From the NCBI GenBank assembly GCA_000648925.1, contig JFHF01000046.1, positions 1-64,000 on the forward strand: a stretch of 64,000 bases of DNA. Reading direction: 5' to 3'. Shown here one piece after another: positions 8,568 through 16,487 of this stretch. The position numbers and the translations under genes were made by a program. Each line of letters begins with the position of its first letter. Within the stretch, counting starts at the first letter, position 1. The stretch comes from Caballeronia jiangsuensis (lineage in GTDB: Bacteria; Pseudomonadota; Gammaproteobacteria; Burkholderiales; Burkholderiaceae). The notes beneath the pieces are model-generated. The model saw only the letters and a program-made list of their open reading frames with translations, did no database searches and had not been told where the DNA came from.

Positions 8568-9188
8568 TCAAATCAGTTTGTCGGCGAGCGTGCTGTGGTG
8601 TTGAAACAATGCACCGGGCTGCACAAATTTAGATGATGTCTTGGTCAACAGGGCGTTGACAGACACGTATTGCAACGATTCAGGACTAGGGGTCCAAGGA
8701 AAGTTTTGAAGCAACTGAGCATCTACTAACTCAGTAGCGACTTCGACAAATTGCTGAGCCTCAGCCCTTGCTTGCTCTGGACTTTCAGCAACCTGCGGCC
8801 AAGGGATGTCTGCTACGTTCGCGAACGGAAGCTGAAAACAACGCGACACTTCTTTGCTGGCGAGAACGAGAGGAACACTTCCAAGTCGTTTCCATGTCGC
8901 GAAGTTTTCGCGGATAGCGACGTCACGCGCGTCTGCCAGCCAATCGACCTTGAAATTGCAGAGTTCGACACACACGTCGACAAAAAGGAGGTCCTCTTCT
9001 TGAAAAGCGCTTGCGCTGAAGAGGCCTTTTTGATGAGCGCGTGTTACTTCACGAGAATCGATAAATGCAACCAACGCGTTTGCATCTTGGGGAAGCTCGC
9101 TGAAGAAAACTTGCGCAGGAACCAGCATGCCAAAAGACTGAGAGGTTCGAAGAGTGCGGGTATCGTCTGCAAAGATGGACGTGTTCAT
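8568..9188 (-). CDS. Family B paralogue (unrecognised), downstream of the methyltransferase
   Basis: About 206 residues from the ATG at 9188. I do not recognise the family, but it matches three other proteins in this window (11513-12178, 15104-15757, 62781-63431). It has DWLAD at residues 82-86, a tryptophan 13 residues later in ATWKRLGSVPLVL, and VSVNALLTK near the end, where the others have AVNLLL or AVNILM. It is the most diverged of the four. TTTTAGAA lies 18 bases upstream of the start. The gene follows the cytosine methyltransferase on the same strand with a gap of about 135 bases, so it could be an associated function, though nothing in it resembles a nuclease. Confidence 0.65.
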   Translation of the reverse strand: MNTSIFADDTRTLRTSQSFGMLVPAQVFFSELPQDANALVAFIDSREVTRAHQKGLFSASAFQEEDLLFVDVCVELCNFKVDWLADARDVAIRENFATWKRLGSVPLVLASKEVSRCFQLPFANVADIPWPQVAESPEQARAEAQQFVEVATELVDAQLLQNFPWTPSPESLQYVSVNALLTKTSSKFVQPGALFQHHSTLADKLI

Positions 9189-9322
9189 AGTAATGGTTCT
9201 AAAAGTGTAGGCAGATGGAGTCAACGCCTAGCCCTACTGGCAAACCTCCAGACTTCGATCTGAAGTCTGGATAAGAGTTTTCTCGGACGTTTACTCAATC
9301 AATCGGGCGAAATTGCGAGAAA

Positions 9323-10684
9323 TCAGCGGGTAGGGCACGGACTTGTAGTTTTGGCAGCGCTGACGTGCGCGTTAAAAAGAGCTTCTCCAATCCGTGTAAC
9401 AAGCCCCACTACCAGGGCGTTGCCCATTAACATCGCACGAGCGACGTCGCTAACACCGGAGACGTCCGTAAACCCACGCGGGAAACCGTTGAGTTCTTCT
9501 AGCTCTTCCGGAGTTAGCCGCCGGAGTCTCCCTGAATGGCTGGCCACAACATGCTTGGTCCGCGTCGCGCTGGTCCCCCCTTCGGAAGTAATAATGGTTC
9601 TGGAAGGTCGGTCGAGTGGGTCTGGGAACGCCATTGCCCCTTCCGAGTATTCATACTCGAACCCATCCTTGAATCGGAGAGCTTTCTTCGCCGCTTTTGC
9701 TGCCGCCCACTTTGGCTTGTCAGCGTCCGATACGTAGAAATTTGTCGGGACCGGGCCGGTCTTACGAACGACGTCTCCTAACGTCAACGCGCCTACACTA
9801 CCGGTAAAGTCCGAGAAATCACTTAGCGCGGCAGGTGTAACCTGCGAAGTCCATACGTAACCGTCGAGCATCAATCCGGCGTTTTCGAAACGGGTTTTGC
9901 CATTTGAAAGTGCGCGATAGGACATTTGTTCCTGAAACGGGTCGTTCCGTACGCGGAAAGCTGGGGCCCCACCATCGTATTGATTTGCAGGCTTGGCCGG
10001 CAGGGCGCGAGTTAGGGTAGACCGCATAAACCAGTCAGCCGAGTTCGTAGCCATATCTCGCTTCGCTTTTTGAAAGACGTCGGTATTCTCGTGATACGCA
10101 ACGATGAAGGTACGGCGTCGGCGTTGCGAGAACCCGTAGTCTGCGGCGTTAACTACGCGCCATTCGGCCGCGTACCCAAGCTGGAACAGCGTGGACAAGA
10201 CCATGGAGAAGTCTCGGCCCCGGCACAGAGCGGGCGACGAAATCAACCGGTCCACGTTTTCAAGAATAAGATATTTGACGGGCTTTCCGTCGGCAAGTCG
10301 CTGCTTGAGCAACTCTGCAATCGACCACCAGAGAACGCCCTTCTTACCCGCGATGCCTGCCGATTTCGACAGCGGTTTGGCAACAGAATAGTCTTGGCAG
10401 GGGAAGCCGCCGACCACGACATCCGGGTCGGCAGCGCGGATAGCATCGCGTCCTGCATCTGAATTCAAGACGGCCGCAATGTCCTCGTTCAGGTGAATAT
10501 CACCCGACCACCGGGCTTTGTACACGTTGCTTGCGTGCTGTACCTTGCGGCTCGGTTCAAACTGATTGCTGAGATTGACGTGAAATGGGCTTCCGTGGAC
10601 CCGTTCGAGACCAAGTCTAAAGCCGCCGACACCGGCAAAGAGTTCCATCGTATTGAGATGAATCGAAGTATTAACTGAAGACAC
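9323..10684 (-). CDS. DNA (cytosine-5-)-methyltransferase
   Basis: About 453 residues with the ordered motifs of C5 methylases: motif I MELFAGVGGFRLGL (residues 13-26, SAM binding), motif IV GGFPCQDYS with the catalytic Cys96, motif VI LENVDRL (142-148), motif VIII GFSQRRRRTFIVAY, a variable target-recognition region, and motif X (RAMLMGNALVVGLV) near the end. It is full length for a type II orphan or restriction-linked enzyme. The listed start is a GTG at 10684; an ATG at 10648 sits immediately before motif I. No restriction endonuclease is recognisable next to it, so it is either solitary or paired with the unknown protein at 8568-9188. Confidence 0.92.
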   Translation of the reverse strand: MSSVNTSIHLNTMELFAGVGGFRLGLERVHGSPFHVNLSNQFEPSRKVQHASNVYKARWSGDIHLNEDIAAVLNSDAGRDAIRAADPDVVVGGFPCQDYSVAKPLSKSAGIAGKKGVLWWSIAELLKQRLADGKPVKYLILENVDRLISSPALCRGRDFSMVLSTLFQLGYAAEWRVVNAADYGFSQRRRRTFIVAYHENTDVFQKAKRDMATNSADWFMRSTLTRALPAKPANQYDGGAPAFRVRNDPFQEQMSYRALSNGKTRFENAGLMLDGYVWTSQVTPAALSDFSDFTGSVGALTLGDVVRKTGPVPTNFYVSDADKPKWAAAKAAKKALRFKDGFEYEYSEGAMAFPDPLDRPSRTIITSEGGTSATRTKHVVASHSGRLRRLTPEELEELNGFPRGFTDVSGVSDVARAMLMGNALVVGLVTRIGEALFNAHVSAAKTTSPCPTR

Positions 10685-10857
10685 CGTATTTCCAAGTTGG
10701 GGAGGTGTCCAGTTAAGGGAGCGGTGTTTAAACGCTCCAAGTCGTCGGCGTGCTGCTGGTTTTAGGTTTTCACTGTGAGAATTAGAGAAACGCGGGCCGC
10801 GCAGCAGTGTTAGGCACTGCGCTTACGGCTTCGACGTCGAGTGGCGATGTGAGCCGG

Positions 10858-11157
10858 CTCAATCGCGCTCGACTACGTCGAGGCGGCACTGGTCCTTGAG
10901 CAGGTGGACGGCGCTCTAGTCGTTGTTTATGCGCTTCAGATAGCATTGCGTCGGTACTGCACCGGTCGAGTCCCTTGCTGGACTCCCTCGAAGGACTGTT
11001 CGAGGCGACGAAGTTTTACGCGTCTATCGTTGCGGAGAGCATGACGGATCGAGCGCGCACAAAGCTATCGCCGGACCGCGGCCACGAGCGCCTGGTCTAC
11101 GGCCTCATCAGCGCTGCCGGTGCTGTGACGTTCAATCTAGGCAAGTTGCGCGGTTAG
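10858..11157 (+). pseudogene. Truncated, frameshifted copy of family A (14435-14854)
   Basis: The frame at about 10867-10935 gives ALDYVEAALVLEQVDGALVVVYAL, matching VLDYGDAASVLERVDGALTVVYVL of the intact gene at 14435. The match then moves to another frame, from 10975, with LDSLEGLF, FYASIVAES and ISAAGAVT, ending at the same place as the intact protein. The N-terminal half is missing. It is therefore a decayed second copy of gene A, lying upstream of a B gene exactly as the intact A does. Confidence 0.7.
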
Positions 11158-11285
11158 GGGCGGCTTCGCCTCCACCTAAAACGTGTTGCAAAGGCATGAA
11201 TCGCGCGTGGCGCTGATTCGCGGCACCCCATCCATTTTGGATGACCATTGTTTTTCGCTTTAGAACTGCGATTGCGACGTAGCCC

Positions 11286-11370
11286 AAGGGTGTGGCGACC
11301 GCTTCGCGCCGGAACAAGATTGCCGTACCGGCGCGTGGCAAACGCTCATTCAATCTCTGCCCACGGAGGG
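11286..11370 (+). repeat. Conserved segment, first copy (matches 16065-16150)
   Basis: Read in frame, this segment gives VATASRRNK...PARGKRSFNLCPR. The segment at 16065-16150 gives VPTASTRTR...QARGKRPINFCAR. The match is stronger in the peptide than at third codon positions, so it may be a fragment of a decayed coding sequence. Both copies lie beside family A and B genes. Confidence 0.4.
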
Positions 11371-11416
11371 CGACACCACCTAAAACCGCTTTTGTCGCCT
11401 TCAGTCAACGCGACAC

Positions 11417-11457
11417 CGTTTTAGATTTCTGCAGTTTTCCATGCGTTCGCTATATGT
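11417..11457 (+). promoter_or_regulatory. Promoter of family B gene 1
   Basis: CGTTTTAGA is followed 23 bases later by GCTATATGT, a -10-like element. The same pair occurs at the same spacing before the B gene at 15104 and at one base shorter before the B gene at 62781. The distance to the ATG is 55 bases. Confidence 0.5.
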
Positions 11458-11512
11458 CACAGCAGCACTTCGATAGCTGCTTCACCTGACAGGACACACG
11501 GGAAATCCAACC

Positions 11513-12178
11513 ATGCCTAAAAATACGCTTTTCGATACCACGTTCTCTATGCTGGCTATTGGCGGCCTTAGTCGGAACGCCGAGTTCAAGTCTTCGTGCC
11601 AAATGGCGAAGCAGTTTCCGGGAAACTTGCCTGTCTTGAATGCAACGGTGGACCCTTCAGAGTTCAATACCTTTATGCAGGCACATCAGAACGGAAATGC
11701 CCCCAGTTGCTTCGGATTCGGAAATATAGCGAGCCTTTCGCGAGCAGGTGACAAGATGCAGATTATGACCATTCGCTTTCAGGTCGGTGGCGTGCAGTTC
11801 TATTGGCTCGCAGATATGTCTGACGGTGATGTTTGGCGCGCAGTTGATGCGTGGAGAAAGCGCGGGCAGGTCCCCATCGCAATTGGCCATTCAGACCAAA
11901 TGGCCTATGTAGTCATAGACTATGCTGCAGGCAGCATGACGCTCGACCGCTTCAGGGACCAAATTCGTTCGGAGCCTTCGCAAGAATTCTTTGACATGGT
12001 CAGCGATGTTGCGAGCAGTGGATTTGTCGAGGCCCAGGCTACTACCGACATTCCGGATACCCCTCTGGACCGGGTCATTGTCAACCTGCTTGTGAGTCCC
12101 CGCCAGCAGCAATATGTACACGGCAATGTGATGCGCGACAAGCCTGTGATGGCAGACGGGGGAATGTCGGTGCACTGA
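11513..12178 (+). CDS. Family B protein 1 (unrecognised)
   Basis: 221 residues, soluble, with no signal peptide. It belongs to the four-member paralogous family of this window. Shared points are LPVLNATVDPSEF (residues 39-51; FPVLTASLDHHDY and FPVLTAALSHFEY in others), YWLAD at 97-101, a tryptophan 13 residues later in VDAWRKRGQVPIAI, and VIVNLLVS near residue 192. The gene follows a broken family A gene, as the intact B gene at 15104 follows the intact A. A shared promoter layout lies upstream and a strong intrinsic terminator downstream, so it is a single-gene unit. Function unknown. Confidence 0.7.
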   Translation: MPKNTLFDTTFSMLAIGGLSRNAEFKSSCQMAKQFPGNLPVLNATVDPSEFNTFMQAHQNGNAPSCFGFGNIASLSRAGDKMQIMTIRFQVGGVQFYWLADMSDGDVWRAVDAWRKRGQVPIAIGHSDQMAYVVIDYAAGSMTLDRFRDQIRSEPSQEFFDMVSDVASSGFVEAQATTDIPDTPLDRVIVNLLVSPRQQQYVHGNVMRDKPVMADGGMSVH

Positions 12179-12193
12179 GGCTGGAATGATTAG

Positions 12194-12224
12194 AAATCGC
12201 GGCTTTGATAAGCCGCGATTTTTT
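12194..12224 (+). terminator. Intrinsic terminator after family B gene 1
   Basis: A 12-base stem, AAATCGCGGCTT and AAGCCGCGATTT, with a four-base loop and a run of T. It begins 16 bases after the stop codon. Confidence 0.9.
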
Positions 12225-13337
12225 AATACTTGTTCTGATTTTTCCAAACAAGCGCTATGCCGGCCCTTTTGTGATGGAACACGCCGCCAACATTGGCTTG
12301 ACGTTCGTCGCGTTTGTCTGCCCGTTGACGTCAAAGTCGTTCAATCGCAGTAAGAAAATCGAACAAGGCTTGGCGGTGCTGAAAGGATCGATGCCACAGC
12401 CTGCTCGTGCGATGGCTTCTCAAAACCGACTCTGTCTAGGCTTCTTTGGCCAACTTCGCAGTCACAAGCAGCGTCCTGAAACGTAAAGTCGGTCAGCATT
12501 GCGATGTGGTACAGGATAGAGTCGGCTCAGCCACGCGTGCCGACCCCGCTCTCGGCTAGCCGAGAGCCCTCTGGCATCTCAATGGCGCACTTGTGGTTCG
12601 GATAGACGTTCAATTTGCGTGCCGAGTCGTTTATGAACGACCGATGGAGATAGAGAAGTGCTGCCGGTGGCTCGACGGGACGATCGGCGATTTGGTGTAA
12701 GGCCGGATCCTGCCGGCAGGCTCGGTTCTACCAACGTCGGAACCGTAGCGGTTTACCCTGCCTGAGACAGGATGGCATAAGAGGCTTAGCGTCGTAGGGT
12801 AAGGTGGCTATCGAACTCTTGGTAGCCAAACTTTCGAAATGACTCGGCTCACAGGCCAGACCTCGCTGCACGGCTGCGGCCGAAGCCGAGAGGACCGCGT
12901 TGGACAGTCAAGAGCAATTTGCCAGACTCGACCGGGACGGCGACACCAACGCGCAATGTCTTGGGGTGGGTTATCCACGTCAAGATAATCGTGTGATTGC
13001 GCTAGTTTGATCTATACTCAAGTCGCGCGGTGAGTCACGCGCGCCTATTCGCGGGTTAGAAGTAAAATTATATTGATACCTGCCGTCTTCCTCGCTTCGT
13101 CTGCAGCTTCGCGTGTATTTGAAAGAGAGCGTATTGGCTTGTCTCTGTGGGGCTGCGATCCCGACAGGATGCCACGATTTTACTTGCACATGCCGTCGCC
13201 AAGCTTAACGATGATCGGCATGTGGCGGAACCGGAGCGTTTGCGAGCAGTCCTTTTCGCTGAAGTTATTGCGCTCGCGCATTGATGCCGCCCCACGTCAA
13301 AAGCTCCTAGGCGTATGACAAACTGGTAGACAGCCAG
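12225..13337. other. 1.1 kb without a recognisable gene; palindromes
   Basis: No frame has convincing coding features. A perfect 20-base palindrome, GCTCTCGGCTAGCCGAGAGC, lies at 12548-12567, and a 12-base one, CCTGCCGGCAGG, at 12709-12720. A DnaA-box-like TTATCCACG occurs at about 12970. The stretch is the longest gene-free part of the A/B/C region and could hold a structured RNA or a decayed gene. Confidence 0.4.
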
Positions 13338-13805
13338 ATGAGCAAGCACATCGATAATCCGTGTAGTCGGTCAACTCAGTTGGTCTCAGTAGATGAAGTT
13401 ACAGCAAATGAGCAACTGTCTTCTGCACGGCTCTCCCGGGCAGGCGTGCTCCTGCGGGACAGCCGCTCGACAGTAACTCCGCCATCCGCACGGATAGTGG
13501 CCGCCTTTGATGCCATTTACCTGTGCTGCCTGCGCTTCAAAGATTTGAGTTCGCAAGGGGAAAATGATGTCAAAAATGCGAACTCCGATGTTGTCTTGGC
13601 CGTAGCAGACTTGATTGCGGCAACGACAGAAAAGCTTGGCATACCTCCGGACGGTGTTGACCTTGCCCTCCGACTTATGAAATGGAGCTTTTTCGGGCTC
13701 GAGAAGGACATGCCGTGCACGCCTGCGCGTGCATCGGATCTCGCAGAAGCGGTATTACGCGAAACAAAGCGTTTGCATTTGAATAGCGGCGACAGCCGGT
13801 TTTAG
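13338..13805 (+). CDS. Family C protein (unrecognised), intact copy
   Basis: 155 residues. A variable N-terminal half precedes a helical core, ARIVAAFDAIYLCCL (about residues 50-65), then SDVVLAVADLIAAT and LALRLMKWSFFGLEKDMPC, all likely alpha-helices. The layout faintly resembles small HEPN-type helical proteins, but the HEPN catalytic RxxxxH motif is not evident, so I do not assign it. A broken paralogue lies at 2823-3214, which helps define the conserved core. It stands alone between a gene-free stretch and the intact A gene. Confidence 0.6.
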   Translation: MSKHIDNPCSRSTQLVSVDEVTANEQLSSARLSRAGVLLRDSRSTVTPPSARIVAAFDAIYLCCLRFKDLSSQGENDVKNANSDVVLAVADLIAATTEKLGIPPDGVDLALRLMKWSFFGLEKDMPCTPARASDLAEAVLRETKRLHLNSGDSRF

Positions 13806-14434
13806 GTCGCGAGCTCAAGCCAATTGGTGTGCAGGCTTTTGTAAGATGAGATGCAGCCCGGATACACACTGACGTTGCGGTGTATCTAGGAGACGGTCGC
13901 TGTCCGAGCGTCGAGCCTGTCTGCGACGGATTGCGTATCAATTGAGAAGATTCGAAGTCGCAGCGCGCTTTGGTCGCACAGGCCTTTCCGTCACCCCCCA
14001 GGGCCGTATCGCGTGGCAAATTGCTGTGTACTTTTCACCCACGAGACGCTTCCGCATCTGAACGCGGATATACGCCTGTTTGCGGCATATCGGATTGACG
14101 CTAAGTGCAAGCAAAGAGTGGCGAACGCATCAAGCGAAGTTGAGCGGCGGTGATATGACCTGCACTGGTTGGAAGACAGCGATGCGCCGCATCGACTCGG
14201 AGTTCGACATACCACAGTTCGTCGCGTCAGCACTTGTGCGCACCCTCGCATCGCACAACTTTCGGCTACCCAACTCGGCACGCGAAAGGTTCGCAAAGCT
14301 GCCGACAGCGTCGTTCTCCGCATCGAACAAATTGTTCGAGAGGCTTTTAGCGAAGATGTGCATCGGAGCGACGCCGATGACTGACTTTACCGAAGCGGAG
14401 ACCGCATCCGTGTCTGGCGGTAGATGGTGACGCC
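13806..14434. other. 630 bases with a possible broken reading frame
   Basis: From about 14020 to 14384 one frame is open except for a TGA at about 14153, reading LPHLNADIRLFAAYRID before it and YDLHWLEDSDAPHRL, RKAADSVVLRIEQIV after it. This may be a decayed gene upstream of A, but no family is recognisable and other frames compete. Confidence 0.25.
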
Positions 14435-14854
14435 ATGATGGTTGTAACCGTTCCACCCTACATGGAAGTCGAATGGGCCTCCCGAACTGCAGATTGGCTC
14501 ATTCCCTACAACACGACCGATTGGGGCAGTGGGCCAGTGCAGACGATGCTTCGGCTTGGTACCGGGTCAATCGTGCTCGACTACGGTGATGCTGCATCGG
14601 TCCTTGAACGGGTGGACGGCGCTCTAACCGTTGTTTACGTGCTTTCAGATTGCGTCGCATCGGTTCGCTACAAGTGGAATTCCATGCTTCTCCAGTCTCT
14701 TGACGGGCTGCTTCAATCCACGAGGCTCTACGCGTCTATCGTCGCCGAGAACACGGCCTACCGAGAGCGCGCAAACGTCTTGACGGACCGGGCTCAGCTA
14801 CATCAAGTCTATGGGTCGATTAGCGCCGCTGGCGCGGTCACCCTCCACGCGTAA
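14435..14854 (+). CDS. Family A protein (unrecognised), intact copy
   Basis: 139 residues, soluble. It starts with a hydrophobic strand and a tryptophan-rich part (VEWASRTADWL, NTTDWGSG), then a beta-type segment VLDYGDAASVLERVDGALTVVYVL, then helices SLDGLLQSTRLYASIVAE. No known family. ATGs at 14435 and 14438 are equally placed, with no clear ribosome binding site. The second copy at 10858-11157 is broken. In both places the A gene is followed by a family B gene on the same strand, so A and B may form a functional pair. Confidence 0.6.
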   Translation: MMVVTVPPYMEVEWASRTADWLIPYNTTDWGSGPVQTMLRLGTGSIVLDYGDAASVLERVDGALTVVYVLSDCVASVRYKWNSMLLQSLDGLLQSTRLYASIVAENTAYRERANVLTDRAQLHQVYGSISAAGAVTLHA

Positions 14855-14966
14855 ATAAGTTGCGTTTCTCCGACGGGTTCGTCGGTCGACAAACGTCATC
14901 GGATAGATGAGGGCTACGAGCGGTTGCTTCGCAGTACGGCATCCGTTTTAGATGTTCACCGTGTTT

Positions 14967-15007
14967 CATTTTAGAAAACGCGATCCCGACAGTACATCGC
15001 TATATGT
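14967..15007 (+). promoter_or_regulatory. Promoter of family B gene 2
   Basis: CATTTTAGA, 23 bases, then GCTATATGT, at the same spacing as before the B gene at 11513. A further CCGTTTTAGAT lies 24 bases upstream. The B start codon is about 97 bases downstream. Confidence 0.5.
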
Positions 15008-15103
15008 CTCAGGCAGCAACGTCGCTTTCACGACAGCGATAGCTGCCCAGACAAACCCAGAGCCGGCGGATAGCCGGAAGTCCAGAAAAACCCAAGGTAG
15101 AAT

Positions 15104-15757
15104 ATGAACTACGAAATCGAAGACAGCAGTGGATTGTTTGCATTAGGGGGAATCGCCGCAGCCTGGCAATTCAGAGACGGATTCCCTCTGGCTCGAGCTG
15201 TACTTGCTGACTTCCCTGTTTTGACTGCGTCCCTTGACCATCACGATTACGAGGCTTTAGACGTAGCGTTGAAGGCAGACGCCCCCGTGTCGCTCACGTC
15301 CCAGACGGTGCAACACGCTTCAGCTCAACTGCATCAGTTCACGCTTACGACCTGGGGCCTCCATGTCCACTGGTTATCCGATGCAAACGCCTCAGAAATC
15401 AGGGCCGCAATGAGGACTTGGAAGAGCGCTGGCGAGAGTGCCTTCGCACTGTTGCTACCCGACACTGCCCCGTACAACTGTCTTTTCGGCAAGGTGGGCT
15501 TTGCCCTCCCGTCCAGTTCCGCAGCGCTCAAGCCTCACAAAGCGCAGGCCGCAACATCGTTCTCGCCCGAGCTGATTACAGCGATGGTTGCGGTTGGAAA
15601 CCGCCTCAAACGCGCGAGCGTCTTAGGCGATGGCGCATCGATTCAGCGTCATGCAGTCAACCTGCTGTTGGCGGGGAGCATGGAAGACCAGTTGAGTCAT
15701 CCCGGCTCGATTGCAAGCGTATTGCACGCGAGCCAAGCACCGTACACCCGGCATTGA
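15104..15757 (+). CDS. Family B protein 2 (unrecognised)
   Basis: 217 residues, soluble. It is closest to the protein at 62781: FPVLTASLDHHDY (residues 37-50), HVHWLSDANASEIRAAM (87-103), W106, SAFALLLPD, APYNCLF, and HAVNLLLAGSM near residue 187. The regularly spaced WL(A/S)D...W...G...(A/P)hAL pattern suggests a single conserved alpha/beta domain. It follows the intact family A gene by 250 bases, with its own promoter, and ends in an intrinsic terminator. Function unknown. Confidence 0.7.
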   Translation: MNYEIEDSSGLFALGGIAAAWQFRDGFPLARAVLADFPVLTASLDHHDYEALDVALKADAPVSLTSQTVQHASAQLHQFTLTTWGLHVHWLSDANASEIRAAMRTWKSAGESAFALLLPDTAPYNCLFGKVGFALPSSSAALKPHKAQAATSFSPELITAMVAVGNRLKRASVLGDGASIQRHAVNLLLAGSMEDQLSHPGSIASVLHASQAPYTRH

Positions 15758-15770
15758 ATCGACCCGATAT

Positions 15771-15799
15771 GCCGCAGAGATCGTTCGCTGCGGCTTTTA
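15771..15799 (+). terminator. Intrinsic terminator after family B gene 2
   Basis: GCCGCAG and CTGCGGC form a seven-base stem with a ten-base loop, followed by TTTTAT, 14 bases after the stop codon. Confidence 0.75.
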
Positions 15800-16487
15800 T
15801 CCAGGCGAAATCGGGTGCTTGGTGATTGCACAACGTCGTTAATTTGAGGGTGCTAAGTCGGCTGTGTTCTGTTTTCGCGGGCCAGCAGACCACCCCTTTT
15901 TTTGGGGGCGACGAGCACCGCTATGGGTGCCTTTCACACTCCGTCGCAGCGAGCCTCATCGCGTGGCGAGGAGGCGCCTGCGCGCTCCATTTCTTCTTGC
16001 GGAATCAAGGCTGCCCGTTCACAGCTTAATCTCCGCTGCTCGGCGCAGGCGTGCTTGAGGACGTGCCGACCGCTTCCACGCGAACCCGACCGACCGTGCA
16101 GGCGCGTGGCAAACGTCCGATCAACTTCTGCGCACGACTACCGATTCGCCTCTGCGACATCATTCGCACGCCAGCCGACCGCAGTCATGCATGCCCGGAT
16201 TTGCCGCACAGGGCAACGGCAAGTTGCCGTCCATCCTCTGCTTGTCAGGGAGCAGCGAAATAACACCCAATGTTCTCGAAACGCGTCTTTTTTCGCGTGG
16301 CGCCACAAAAATCCACTTTCTGCTCATGCGTTTGCCGTGATGCGCTTCGCGGCATGCTGAAGGAGACTTTCTGTGGGAGATCGCGTCGATGGTGATCTGG
16401 TAGCCTCCTCTGTCTGCCGAGCGTGCTTGCGCGCGCCGACCATGAAGGGCGCTTCAGTCCCGAAGTCGACAAGCATTCGCAGTCAAA
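15800..16487. other. 690 bases with the second copy of the ARGKR segment
   Basis: At 16065-16150 one frame gives VPTASTRTR...QARGKRPINFCAR, the counterpart of 11286-11370. A C5-T8-G5 hairpin occurs at about 15890-15908. Otherwise I see nothing coding. Confidence 0.35.

Noticed and set aside
10858-16487. An integron cassette array for the A, B and C genes
   Set aside because: No attC-like sites with paired RYYYAAC and GTTRRRY elements, no integron integrase, and each B gene has its own promoter and terminator.
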